Shown piece by piece: positions 8,023 through 15,822 of a stretch of 43,092 bases of DNA. The DNA is taken from positions 1 to 43,092 of the forward strand of contig JBOGIG010000085.1 in the NCBI GenBank assembly GCA_050742455.1. Direction: 5' to 3'. Origin of the DNA: JBOGIG01 sp050742455. Lineage in GTDB: Bacteria; Actinomycetota; Acidimicrobiia; Acidimicrobiales; JBOGIG01. Every line of letters starts with the position of its first letter. The first letter of the stretch is position 1. Below the pieces are notes generated by a model. That model was not told where the DNA came from and did not search any database. It was given only the letters and a program-made list of their open reading frames with translations. The position numbers were made by a program, and so were the translations under genes.

Positions 8023-8754
8023 TTGATCCGCCAGGAGTGGGCCGGCCCCGCCGTTGCCACAATCCGGCTGGATCGGCCGGAGCGACGCAACGCGTTGAGC
8101 ACTTCGGCTTGCCAGGATCTGGCCCGGGCCGTGCAGGAAGTCGACCGGGCCGGCGCCCGGGTCGTGCTCATTTCTGGAGAAGGTCCCGCCTTTTGCGCCG
8201 GCGCCGACCTTGACACGGTGCGGGACGATGAGTTCCGGGGAGCGCTGAAGTCTGCCCTGGACGCCTTGGTCGAAGCCAAGGCCGTGGTCATGGTGGCCGC
8301 CCACGGTCCGGTCATGGGCGCCGGCGTGCAGCTGGCTGTTGCCGCCGACCTGAGGGTGGCCGCCCCCGACGTGAGCTTCGGGATCCCGGCGGCCAAGCTC
8401 GGCATCGTGGTCGATCGCTGGACGGTGGATCGCCTGGGCAAGATCGCCGGACACTCGGTGGCCCAGACGATCCTGTTGGGGGGCGATCTCATCGGGATCG
8501 AACGAGCGCTGCAGTGCGGGCTGGCACAGCGCAGGGGCAATCGAGATGATGCCCTTGTCTGGGCCCAAGAAATTGCTCTCCTGGCTCCCTTGTCCGTGCA
8601 GGGTCACAAGCTCGCCCTCAACTCCACCGTTCCCATCGGCGAGGACGACCCCGGGGTCTCTGCCGCCCACGCGGAGGCTTGGGCCAGTGCGGACCTGGTC
8701 GAGGGTATGGCAGCCCGCAAGGAAAAGCGCCCGGCCAGATTCCAGGGTCGCTAA
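8023..8754 (+). CDS. EchA6-like crotonase lacking the catalytic Glu
   Basis: This 243-residue crotonase-fold protein keeps the oxyanion segments (GEGPAFCAGADLDTV and AHGPVMGAGVQLAVAADL). However, the position that normally reads PEVKLG reads GIPAAKLGIVVDRW, so the first catalytic Glu is absent. The stretch VVDRWTVDRLGKIAGHSVAQ and the C-terminal EKRPARFQGR closely match my memory of mycobacterial EchA6, a non-catalytic acyl-CoA carrier for mycolate synthesis. It may thus bind and deliver acyl-CoA rather than hydrate it. The start is a TTG at 8023; the nearby ATG (8009) is out of frame and stops at once. It follows the biotin carrier by 28 bp. Confidence 0.78.
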   Translation: MIRQEWAGPAVATIRLDRPERRNALSTSACQDLARAVQEVDRAGARVVLISGEGPAFCAGADLDTVRDDEFRGALKSALDALVEAKAVVMVAAHGPVMGAGVQLAVAADLRVAAPDVSFGIPAAKLGIVVDRWTVDRLGKIAGHSVAQTILLGGDLIGIERALQCGLAQRRGNRDDALVWAQEIALLAPLSVQGHKLALNSTVPIGEDDPGVSAAHAEAWASADLVEGMAARKEKRPARFQGR

Positions 8755-8787
8755 CCAGCCGGTTGGGGGGTTCAGGGGATTGATCCT

Positions 8788-8802
8788 TATGCTGTCGGGG
8801 TG
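8788..8802 (+). promoter_or_regulatory. Leaderless promoter of the ccd-ccm operon
   Basis: TATGCT (8788-8793) is followed by exactly six bases and the GTG at 8800, with no ribosome binding site. This is the signature of a leaderless transcript and supports the GTG as the ccdA start and as the start of the whole cytochrome c maturation operon. Confidence 0.6.
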
Positions 8803-9663
8803 ACGATTCTGGCCCCCGTCGGGGGTACGGTCCATCTACTGGCCGTTTCGACCCCTTCGCTACTTTCGGCCTCGGCTACCCCGCTAATGGCGGTATCGAC
8901 CCCTTCGCTACTGGCCGTTTCGGCCACCCCGCTCGGCTTTGCCGCCGCCTTCGGAGCCGGAATGCTCTCCTTCCTTTCCCCATGCGTGCTCCCCCTTGTT
9001 CCCGGCTATGTATCGCTGTTGTCGGGGCTCTCTGCCGCCCAGTTGGCCGAGCGTCGCCGGCAGGACGTCTATCGCGTCCTACGTTCGACGTTGGGATTCG
9101 TGGCCGGCTTTACTGTCGTGTTCACCATCCTTGGCGCGGCCGCCTCGGAGTTGGGCAGGCTTTTGCTGCATCACCAACGTGTGTTGGAGCAGGTATCGGG
9201 CGCACTGGTGATCGTGGTCGGCGTGTTTCTCATAGGACTGGTTTCCCCCCGCCTGTTGATGGCCGAACGCCGTTGGCACGTGCGCCCCTCGGTCCTGGGT
9301 TCGTGGGCCCCGCCTGTCATGGGCATGGCCTTCGCCTTTGGTTGGACACCTTGCATCGGCCCGGTACTGGGCGGGGTGTTGAGCTTGGCCTCGGATCAGG
9401 CCACGCTGGCCGGTGGCATTGGCCTCCTGATCTTTTACTCCCTCGGGCTGGGGATTCCCTTCATCGTGGCCGGGCTGGCCTTCGGTCGCCTGACTGCCAC
9501 CCTGGGCAGGCTCAAGCGGGGGTTGGGCACGGTCAACCTGGTGTCGGGGGCGGCCTTGTGTGCATTTGGCGTGCTCTTGTTGACCGGAAACGTGTCCTGG
9601 ATCAGCCAGCGCTTCTCCGAGCTGTTGAACTGGGCAGGTCTGAACCGGCTAACAGTGAGCTGA
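8800..9663 (+). CDS. ccdA: CcdA-type thiol-disulfide transporter
   Basis: This 287-residue membrane protein of the CcdA/DsbD family passes electrons from cytoplasmic thioredoxin across the membrane to keep apocytochrome cysteines reduced. The two redox Cys lie in the family motifs FLSPCVLPLVPGY (Cys62) and FGWTPCIGPVLGG (Cys185), with about six membrane helices. The N-terminal 46 residues are unusual: two copies of a 16-residue repeat (AVSTPSLLSASATPLM and AVSTPSLLAVSATPLG) precede the first helix. If translation began instead at ATG 8887, inside the repeat, this part would be shorter. The gene leads the ccm operon. Confidence 0.88.
   Translation: MTILAPVGGTVHLLAVSTPSLLSASATPLMAVSTPSLLAVSATPLGFAAAFGAGMLSFLSPCVLPLVPGYVSLLSGLSAAQLAERRRQDVYRVLRSTLGFVAGFTVVFTILGAAASELGRLLLHHQRVLEQVSGALVIVVGVFLIGLVSPRLLMAERRWHVRPSVLGSWAPPVMGMAFAFGWTPCIGPVLGGVLSLASDQATLAGGIGLLIFYSLGLGIPFIVAGLAFGRLTATLGRLKRGLGTVNLVSGAALCAFGVLLLTGNVSWISQRFSELLNWAGLNRLTVS
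8841..8936 (+). repeat. 48-bp in-frame tandem duplication in ccdA
   Basis: Two 48-bp copies (8841-8888, 8889-8936) with a few differences encode the 16-residue repeat at residues 15-46 of CcdA, just before the first membrane helix. Confidence 0.75.
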
Positions 9664-9716
9664 GCCCACTTGGCCCCGATCGGGCGCCTACCCCTACCAT
9701 GTGCGGTCAGGTACCC

Positions 9717-10490
9717 ATGGCGCCTGTTGTCCACCTTCGTCGAGTAGTAGCCCTGCTGGGGAGTTTTCCCGCCTTGGCCGGGGTGGATTTCGCCGTGGAT
9801 GCCGGCGAGATCGTGTTTGTGGGGGGAGCCAACGGCGCCGGAAAAACCACGCTCTTGCGCACTTGCGCCGGTCTTGTGGCCATCGCCGAGGGACAAGCCG
9901 AAGTCCTGGGGGTCGACATTCACACCGCCCGGACCCAGGTCCAGCGGCGGATAGGCTTGCTGGGCCACGCCACCCATCTGTACGAGGACCTCAGCGTCGC
10001 AGAAAACGTTGACTTTTGGGTGCGGGCCAGCGGGGGCGACCGATCGCGTGCGCCATCCGCCCTGGCCCGGTTGGGATTGGGTCCAAGGCTGCTCCGGCTG
10101 AGCGTTTCCCGCCTGTCCGCCGGCCAACGCCGACGAGTGGCGATCGCCGTTCTGGCCGCCCGTGATCCTGAACTTTGGCTCCTTGACGAGCCCCACGCCG
10201 GTCTGGACGCCGAAGGTCGGGACCTCCTCGACCAGGTGGTGCGAGAGGTGGCCGATCGAGGGGGGACGGTGGTGTTGGCTTCCCACGAGGCCGATCGGGC
10301 CGCCCCATTGGCGACGCGCCGGGTCGTCATGGCCGGGGGGCAGGCCTTTGACGTCGGGGATCCAGATGGCAATGCCGCCAGGTCAGGGACCATCGCCACG
10401 GTTGGCTTAGAGCCCATCGCCACGGTTGGCTCAGGGCCCATTGCTGCTGTTGCTTCGAAGACGATGGCGGGAGTCGAACATGTGGCGTGA
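9717..10490 (+). CDS. ccmA: Heme exporter ATP-binding subunit CcmA
   Basis: This 257-residue ABC ATPase powers release of heme from CcmC to CcmE at the membrane (CcmABCD complex). Walker A is GGANGAGKTTLL near residue 36, the signature is RLSAGQRRRVAIA and Walker B is LWLLDEPHAGLDAEG, followed by the switch His in VLASHEAD. After the domain ends (VMAGGQAFDVG) comes a tail with an 8-residue repeat (TIATVGLE, PIATVGSG, PIAAVASK). The ATG at 9717 is chosen because AGGT precedes it and MAPVVHL is close to the domain; an in-frame ATG at 9699 is also possible. The end overlaps ccmB by 11 bp. Confidence 0.88.
   Translation: MAPVVHLRRVVALLGSFPALAGVDFAVDAGEIVFVGGANGAGKTTLLRTCAGLVAIAEGQAEVLGVDIHTARTQVQRRIGLLGHATHLYEDLSVAENVDFWVRASGGDRSRAPSALARLGLGPRLLRLSVSRLSAGQRRRVAIAVLAARDPELWLLDEPHAGLDAEGRDLLDQVVREVADRGGTVVLASHEADRAAPLATRRVVMAGGQAFDVGDPDGNAARSGTIATVGLEPIATVGSGPIAAVASKTMAGVEHVA
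10390..10461 (+). repeat. 24-bp in-frame repeat at the ccmA 3' end
   Basis: Two close copies of a 24-bp unit (10390-10413, 10414-10437) and a decayed third copy encode the repeated tail of CcmA. The tail lies outside the ATPase domain. Confidence 0.65.
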
Positions 10491-11148
10491 CGCCTTGCTG
10501 GTTGCGGGAAAGGATCTGCGCATCGAGGCTCGGTCAAGGGTCACTACCTCTCAGGTAGCTCCGTTCGCCTTGATCGTCCTGGTCCTTTTCGCCTTCGCCT
10601 TGGACCCCGACAATGGGGTACTGAAGTCGGCCGCCGCCGGGTTGTTTTGGATCGCGGTTCTGTTCAGCGCAGTGTTGGCCATCCAACGCAGCTTCGCGGT
10701 GGAATCCCATGACTCGGTTCGGGATGGTCTGCGGATGTCGGGTCTGGATCCGGCCGGCGTCTTTCTGGGCAAGGCCGGCGCCCTGGCCGCTCAACTGCTG
10801 GCATTGGAAGTGATGCTGGCCGCAGGGGTATTCGTGCTCTACGGCTCGAAACTGGGCGATCCCCTGGCTCTGATCGGGACTTGTGTCGCCGCTACGGTGG
10901 GACTGGCGGCGGCGGGTACTGTCTACGGTGTCCTGGCTGCCGGCATCAGAGTCAAAGAGACATTGCTGCCCCTGCTGCTGCTCCCGGTGGTGGCCCCAGT
11001 AGTCCTGGCCGCCACCAAGGTCTGGGAGTCGGCACTTGGAGTTGCCAGCGGAGACGGCCACGCCTGGCTGCGCCTGTTGGTGGTTTTCGCTGTCGTATAC
11101 ACCGCGTTCGGAGTCGTTGCATTCGGTTCGCTCTTGGAGGAGTCGTAG
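10480..11148 (+). CDS. ccmB: Heme exporter membrane subunit CcmB
   Basis: This 222-residue protein has about six hydrophobic helices, matching the CcmB permease. The N-terminus reads KDLRIEARSRVTTSQVAPFALIV; CcmB proteins typically begin with a cytoplasmic K/RDL-x-x-E-x-R stretch like this one. The central FAVESHDSVRDGLRMSGLDP is the CcmB region thought to contact CcmA. Further helices include LLPLLLLPVVAPVVLAATK. The ATG overlaps the end of ccmA, so the two are coupled. Position within ccmA-B-C supports the call. Confidence 0.88.
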   Translation: MWRDALLVAGKDLRIEARSRVTTSQVAPFALIVLVLFAFALDPDNGVLKSAAAGLFWIAVLFSAVLAIQRSFAVESHDSVRDGLRMSGLDPAGVFLGKAGALAAQLLALEVMLAAGVFVLYGSKLGDPLALIGTCVAATVGLAAAGTVYGVLAAGIRVKETLLPLLLLPVVAPVVLAATKVWESALGVASGDGHAWLRLLVVFAVVYTAFGVVAFGSLLEES

Positions 11149-11150
11149 TT

Positions 11151-11981
11151 ATGTTGAAAAACAAGGTTCGGGCCCAGCGCATTCTCGGGATCAGCGCCCT
11201 GGCAGGCCTTACAGGCACGGTGATCATGGGCCTGTGGGTTACCCCTCCTGATGCCGTCCAAGGCGATCTCGCCCGATTTGTGTACATCCACCCGCCGGTG
11301 GCCTGGGTGGGCTACCTGGCCTTTGGTGTCTGCGCTATGGCCAGCCTTGCTTGGCTGTGGCCCCGAACCCGAGCCCAGCACTGGGATCGCTTGGCGGGTG
11401 CAGCAGGCGAGGTAGGGGTGGTCTTTTTTGCCCTGACCCTGGTTACGGGCTCCATCTGGGGCAGGCCCGCGTGGGGGGTGTGGTGGACCTGGGACGCCCG
11501 TCTGACCACCTCGGCCATCCTGTTGATCCTGTTCGTCGGATACCTGGCCCTGCGTCGGGTGCCCGGGGATCCCATCGTGAGGGCCCGCCGGTCGGCCATC
11601 GCTGCCCTCATTGCCGCGCTGGACGTGCCGATCGTGCACATGTCGGTCCTATGGTGGCGAACACTGCATCAGGCGCCAACCGTTTTGGGTCCCGACCTCA
11701 ACCCCACCATCCACGGTTCCATGGCCTGGACCTTGCTTTTGGGCTTTGTCTCGTTCACTTTGGTCTTCGGTTGGATGCTGGCCGTTCGCTACCGGATCGG
11801 CGCTCTGGAGGAGCGCTGTGAGCAAGATGGACTGTCGATTGCCCTGGTCGAGCGCCGGGCCGAAGCTGCGATGAGCCCGGTAGGTGCGGCCGGCCCCACC
11901 GATACCTTGCCTGGTCGTGGCGCTGGTGATGCTTCGGGCATGCCTTCGCACGCCGACAACCCCGTCGGGGCCAACCGGTGA
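11151..11981 (+). CDS. ccmC: Heme exporter/handling protein CcmC
   Basis: This 276-residue protein belongs to the heme-handling family. The tryptophan-rich WWD signature is AWGVWWTWDARLTT near residues 107-120. The flanking axial His candidates are in YIHPPVAWVGY (His47) and in DVPIVHMSVLWWRTLHQ. About six helices are visible. It loads heme onto CcmE on the outer face of the membrane. The C-terminal 40 residues are polar and low in complexity and probably cytoplasmic. It starts two bases after the ccmB stop. Confidence 0.92.
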   Translation: MLKNKVRAQRILGISALAGLTGTVIMGLWVTPPDAVQGDLARFVYIHPPVAWVGYLAFGVCAMASLAWLWPRTRAQHWDRLAGAAGEVGVVFFALTLVTGSIWGRPAWGVWWTWDARLTTSAILLILFVGYLALRRVPGDPIVRARRSAIAALIAALDVPIVHMSVLWWRTLHQAPTVLGPDLNPTIHGSMAWTLLLGFVSFTLVFGWMLAVRYRIGALEERCEQDGLSIALVERRAEAAMSPVGAAGPTDTLPGRGAGDASGMPSHADNPVGANR

Positions 11982-12211
11982 GCGGGTACGTAGAAGCGGG
12001 GTACATCGCCGTACTGGGCTCCCTGTCGGGTTACTCGCTGCGTCTGGTGCTCAGGCACCGTTCGCTAAGCCGCTCGGTTCGTACCATCGAGACCCATGTA
12101 TCGGGTGGCGAGCATGGGACTGGTGGTCCGGCCGATTCCCCCGGCCGCTTGGGTACCGGTACGACCCCGATTGACTCCTCGGGCGCCACCGTGACCGGCG
12201 AGGCTCGATGA
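11978..12211 (+). CDS. ccmD: Small membrane protein in the CcmD position
   Basis: This 77-residue protein has one hydrophobic segment at its N-terminus (VEAGYIAVLGSLSGYSLRLVL), then a basic stretch and a Gly/Thr-rich tail. CcmD proteins are short, single-helix and poorly conserved; they release holo-CcmE from CcmABC. The call rests on the single helix and on the place between ccmC and ccmE. The GTG start overlaps the ccmC stop by four bases and its own stop overlaps the ccmE ATG, so it is coupled on both sides. The tail after residue 40 is longer than usual. Confidence 0.7.
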   Translation: MSGYVEAGYIAVLGSLSGYSLRLVLRHRSLSRSVRTIETHVSGGEHGTGGPADSPGRLGTGTTPIDSSGATVTGEAR

Positions 12212-12642
12212 GGGCTGGCGGATCAAAGCGGCGGCTATGGGTGGTGGGTGGTGTTGTCGCAGCGGCCCTGGGCTTTTTGGTGTACCAAGGACTGGGCAAC
12301 GCCGTGGTCTACTTCAAGACGGCCAGCGAGGCTCAGGCGGCCCGTTCCAGCCTGGGCACCAGGGACTTCCGGGTGGAGGGGACAGTGGTACGGGGCACCG
12401 TGCGCGAGGTGGGCAACTCTGTGGACTTTTCCATTGCCCAGGGCGGAGCCACCATTACCGTGGTCAACCAGGGATCGCCGCCCCAACTGTTCCAACCCTG
12501 TATCCCGGTGGTGCTGGAGGGACACTTCGAGAGCGGGACGTCGACGTTCTTCTCCAACCAGATAATGGTCAAACACGGTCCGGTGTACTCGGCCAAACAC
12601 CCGGGACGCCTGACCCCCGATCCGGTATGTGCTGGGCAATGA
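12208..12642 (+). CDS. ccmE: Periplasmic heme chaperone CcmE
   Basis: This 144-residue protein has one N-terminal anchor (LWVVGGVVAAALGFLVYQGL) followed by an OB-fold domain (DFRVEGTVVRGTVREVG, VDFSIAQGGATITVV, GHFESGTSTFFSNQ). The heme-binding loop reads VKHGPVYSAKHP. It keeps the H-x-x-x-Y spacing of classical CcmE, in which the His binds heme covalently and the Tyr is nearby. This is therefore the His-type rather than the Cys-type (CxxxY) CcmE. It receives heme from CcmC and passes it to CcmF/H. Confidence 0.92.
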   Translation: MRAGGSKRRLWVVGGVVAAALGFLVYQGLGNAVVYFKTASEAQAARSSLGTRDFRVEGTVVRGTVREVGNSVDFSIAQGGATITVVNQGSPPQLFQPCIPVVLEGHFESGTSTFFSNQIMVKHGPVYSAKHPGRLTPDPVCAGQ

Positions 12643-12672
12643 TTCCCGCACGGACGTGAGAGGCCGGACTCG

Positions 12673-14793
12673 ATGGACATAGTTCTGGGGCGCAGCGGAG
12701 TGCTGTTGGGATTCCTGGCCTGTCTGGGCGGAGCGGGGACTCTGGCCTACGGGTTGGTGCGGCACCGGTCCGAGCACCTGCGCAATGCCCGTATATACGC
12801 CGTGTTGTTGTTGGCCGGGGCTGTTCTGGCCACGGTGGCAATGCAGAGGGGGCTGTTAACCCACGATTTCTCGATGGCCTTCGTGGCCGAGAACAACAGC
12901 CGCGCCACCCCGCTGCTCTTTACCGTCACCGGGATGTGGTCGGCTCTGGAGGGCTCCATTCTCTTGTGGGGACTGGTCCTGGCGGGCTACATCGGCGCCG
13001 TGGCCTACCACTTCCGTAAGAGGGCCACCGACCCCCTGGTGGGCTGGGCGATGCTCGTTTGCTTCGTGGTGGCTGCCTTTTTCTTCATGTTGATGATTGG
13101 ACCGTCTAATCCGTTCCGGCATGTGGCTGGTGCCATCCCGTCCGATGGCCTGGGCCCCAATCCCCTCCTGCAGGACCATCCCCTGGTGGCATTTCATCCA
13201 CCCATGCTCTATCTCGGCTTCGTCGGCTTTACCGTACCGTTCGCCTTTGCCGTGGCCGCCCTGATCACTGGTCGGGTGGGAGAGGGATGGCTGGCCCAGA
13301 CCCGGCGCTGGACCCTGTTCGCCTGGGGCTTCTTGTCGGTGGGGATAGTGCTCGGAGCATGGTGGAGCTATCAGGTACTCGGCTGGGGAGGCTTTTGGGC
13401 CTGGGATCCGGTCGAGAACGCATCATTCCTACCCTGGCTTTGCGCCACGGCTTATTTGCATTCGGCCATGATCCAAGAGCGCCGGGGAATCCTGCGGGTA
13501 TGGAACCTGAGCCTGTTGATGGCCACGTTCAGCTTGACCATCCTTGGAACCTTCCTGACCCGCTCGGGCGTGCTGGCGTCGGTCCATTCCTTCTCGGCGT
13601 CAAGCATCGGGCCTATTATCCTGGCCTTTTTCGGACTGGTGGTCGTGGTGAGCGTGGGCTTGATCGCCTGGCGCGGGGACCAGCTGGCATCTCCTGGCAG
13701 GATATCGTCGGTCCGCTCCCGTGAAGGGGCCTTTCTGGCCAACAACCTTCTATTTGCCGCCTTTGCCTTCATCGTGTTGCTGGGCACCGTTTTTCCCCTC
13801 ATCGCCCAGGCCATCAACGGTCAGCAGATCACCGTCGGCCGCCCCTACTTTGACGCCATGACCATGCCCATCGGCATGGCTCTGCTCTTCTTTATGGCCA
13901 TCGGTCCGGTGCTGAGCTGGAAGGCCTCCTCGGGGGAGCTGTTGAGCCGGCGGCTGATGGCGCCGGCCTGGGTCGGCGCCGCAGTCATGGTCGCCTGCGT
14001 GATCGGCGGGATCCGCGGCGTCACGCCCCTGGTGGCATTCGGGCTTGGCACCTTCGCCGGCACGGTGGCCCTTCGCAAGCTCGTAGCTTCTGTTCGCCTG
14101 GCTCTCAAGCGCGGCGCCGGGTTGGCCGCCGCGATCCTGGGGCGCACCAACGGCGGGATGGTGGTGCATCTTGGGGTCGTGGTCATTGCCGTGGCGCTGG
14201 CCGCCAGTCTGTCCTTCGGCCACCGGGGACAATTTCGTGTCGTTCCGGGACAGACCATCGACTTCGGCGGCCATGTCCTTACCTACATTGGGACCTCGGC
14301 CCAAAACCATCCCAACCGGCGTTCCCTGGTAGCCAAGGTGAGGGTCGATCACTCCAAGGTGCTCACCCCAGCCGTAAGCCTGTTCGGCTCTAGCAAGGAG
14401 GGAACAGGCACTCCTTCAGTCGACAGTGGCGCCTTCGATGATGTCTATCTGACCTTGGTGCAGCCCCCTACCGGAACCAGCCCTTCAATCTTGCTGGGCG
14501 TGGTGGTACAGCCATTGGTGATGTGGCTGTGGATCGGCGGTAGCCTGATCGGGCTGGGAACCTTCATGGCCGCCCTGCCTGAACGGCGCCGGAGGCGGCG
14601 CAAGGCGGATCCGCCAGGATCGCCCGGTGATGGAGAGCCGATCGCCTCCGAGCCTTCAAGGGATGACGGACCCTCGGGGCCCGAATGGGGTGCGGAGGAA
14701 GGCGAAAGAGTCTCTGGCCCGGATCGGGAATTGGTGGGCACCGGGTCCTCGTCGGGTGAAGTCGTGCGGGCCGGAAATCGTGTCCGCAACTAA
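12673..14793 (+). CDS. ccmF: Cytochrome c heme lyase subunit CcmF
   Basis: This 706-residue protein has more than a dozen hydrophobic helices. The heme-handling WWD motif is GWGGFWAWDPVENASFLPWL near residue 237. Upstream is GMWSALEGSILLWG, and downstream are FLTRSGVLASVHSFS and the LNNLLF-like ANNLLFAAFAFIVLLGTVFP. It accepts heme from CcmE and, with CcmH, attaches it to CxxCH of apocytochromes outside the membrane. The last 70 residues after the final helix are a polar Arg/Pro/Gly/Ser tail. The start follows GAGAGG. The 3' end overlaps ccmG. Confidence 0.95.
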   Translation: MDIVLGRSGVLLGFLACLGGAGTLAYGLVRHRSEHLRNARIYAVLLLAGAVLATVAMQRGLLTHDFSMAFVAENNSRATPLLFTVTGMWSALEGSILLWGLVLAGYIGAVAYHFRKRATDPLVGWAMLVCFVVAAFFFMLMIGPSNPFRHVAGAIPSDGLGPNPLLQDHPLVAFHPPMLYLGFVGFTVPFAFAVAALITGRVGEGWLAQTRRWTLFAWGFLSVGIVLGAWWSYQVLGWGGFWAWDPVENASFLPWLCATAYLHSAMIQERRGILRVWNLSLLMATFSLTILGTFLTRSGVLASVHSFSASSIGPIILAFFGLVVVVSVGLIAWRGDQLASPGRISSVRSREGAFLANNLLFAAFAFIVLLGTVFPLIAQAINGQQITVGRPYFDAMTMPIGMALLFFMAIGPVLSWKASSGELLSRRLMAPAWVGAAVMVACVIGGIRGVTPLVAFGLGTFAGTVALRKLVASVRLALKRGAGLAAAILGRTNGGMVVHLGVVVIAVALAASLSFGHRGQFRVVPGQTIDFGGHVLTYIGTSAQNHPNRRSLVAKVRVDHSKVLTPAVSLFGSSKEGTGTPSVDSGAFDDVYLTLVQPPTGTSPSILLGVVVQPLVMWLWIGGSLIGLGTFMAALPERRRRRRKADPPGSPGDGEPIASEPSRDDGPSGPEWGAEEGERVSGPDRELVGTGSSSGEVVRAGNRVRN

Positions 14794-15328
14794 GAGGCGG
14801 CGATCGCTGTACGCCTCGATGAGCGTGGGCATTGTTGCTGTCGGGTTGATCGCCGTGCTCGCTACCAGGCCGTCGTCGTCCAGCACAGAGGTCAAGACAC
14901 CCCTGTTGGGCAAGGCGGCCCCGGCTGTAGCAGGGCCGACCCTTACCGGGACTCCGTTCACGCTGGCCTCCCTGAGGGGCCACTACGTGGTGCTCAACTT
15001 CTTCGCCAGTTGGTGTCCACCGTGCCAGGTCGAAGCGCCCGAGCTCGAAGCCTTCAGCTTCCAGCACAGGGCGGGCGACGCCACCGTGGTGGGTGTGGTG
15101 TTCAACGACTCGGCTTCGGGCGCAGCCAAGTTCATGGCTCAAATGGGCAGCCGGTGGCCTGCCGTCGCCGACCCCGGGGGTCAGGTGGCGCTGGCCTATG
15201 GGGTCAGGGGACCACCTGAGACCTTCCTCATCGCTCCGGACGGGTTGGTCGTTGCTCACCTGGACGGGGCGGTGACGGCTGCCCAACTCGACCAGTACCT
15301 GGCCCGCGCCAAAGCGGAGGGGGCGTGA
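14780..15328 (+). CDS. ccmG: CcmG/TlpA-type membrane-anchored thioredoxin
   Basis: This 182-residue protein has one N-terminal anchor (SMSVGIVAVGLIAVLA) and a thioredoxin fold with the active site FFASWCPPCQVEAPEL. The cis-Pro region is GVRGPPETFLIAPDG. It reduces the cysteines of apocytochrome c or CcmH with electrons from CcdA. The GTG at 14780, which overlaps the ccmF stop by 14 bp, gives a normal-length leader; longer in-frame starts would run deep into ccmF. It ends in a four-base overlap with ccmH. Confidence 0.9.
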   Translation: MSATKRRRSLYASMSVGIVAVGLIAVLATRPSSSSTEVKTPLLGKAAPAVAGPTLTGTPFTLASLRGHYVVLNFFASWCPPCQVEAPELEAFSFQHRAGDATVVGVVFNDSASGAAKFMAQMGSRWPAVADPGGQVALAYGVRGPPETFLIAPDGLVVAHLDGAVTAAQLDQYLARAKAEGA

Positions 15329-15822
15329 AAAAGCCCGTGTTTGTCCGCTGGGCACCGTGGTGGGCTCTGGGAGCTGTCGTGGTTGTGGTTCTCGCCATCG
15401 GCTCCCACCGCCCTGGGCCGCCACCCACGCTCGACCAACGGGTTGATCAGATCGCCTCGGGCATCCGCTGTCCCAGTTGTGCCGACCTGTCGGCGGCGCA
15501 GTCGGACGCCTCCACCGCCATTGCGGTGCGCAACGATATCCGCCACCAACTGCTCGCAGGCCACTCTGCTACAGCCATCAAGGACTCGCTGGTGGCCCGC
15601 TACGGGCCGGGGATCCTCCTTACCCCGCCGTCCGGGGGGTTCAACGGCACATTGTGGCTACTTCCCATCGTGGCGATCATCGGCGGCGGTGGCGCAATCG
15701 CCATCGTTCTTTGGCGTCGTCGGGGCCGTGGCGTGGGGTCTGGTGAGGGCCCCAGCGCTGACGATGAACGACTGGTGGAAGCGGAGATGTCCCGGTCAGA
15801 CCGGGGGGGCCCAGATCGATGA
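15325..15822 (+). CDS. ccmH: Cytochrome c maturation protein CcmH
   Basis: This 165-residue protein carries the CcmH/NrfF/CycL domain. After an anchor (WALGAVVVVVLAIG) comes the redox motif IRCPSCADLSAAQSDA, then VRNDIRHQLLAGHSATAI and LVARYGPGILLTPP, the usual helical bundle. A second helix (LWLLPIVAIIGGGGAIAIVL) closes it. The CxxC forms a mixed disulfide with apocytochrome before heme ligation. The motif ends ADLS where many homologues have QGQS. The GTG start overlaps the ccmG stop by four bases. Confidence 0.9.
   Translation: MKKPVFVRWAPWWALGAVVVVVLAIGSHRPGPPPTLDQRVDQIASGIRCPSCADLSAAQSDASTAIAVRNDIRHQLLAGHSATAIKDSLVARYGPGILLTPPSGGFNGTLWLLPIVAIIGGGGAIAIVLWRRRGRGVGSGEGPSADDERLVEAEMSRSDRGGPDR

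Noticed and set aside
4202..8754. A novel gene cluster for a decarboxylating sodium pump (carboxyltransferase plus biotin carrier)
   Set aside because: No membrane beta subunit of the MmdB/OadB type is present, so the pump idea is unsupported.
14627..14779. Longer ccmG from an ATG at 14627
   Set aside because: It would overlap ccmF by 167 bp and put about 50 polar residues before the membrane anchor; the GTG at 14780 gives a normal leader.
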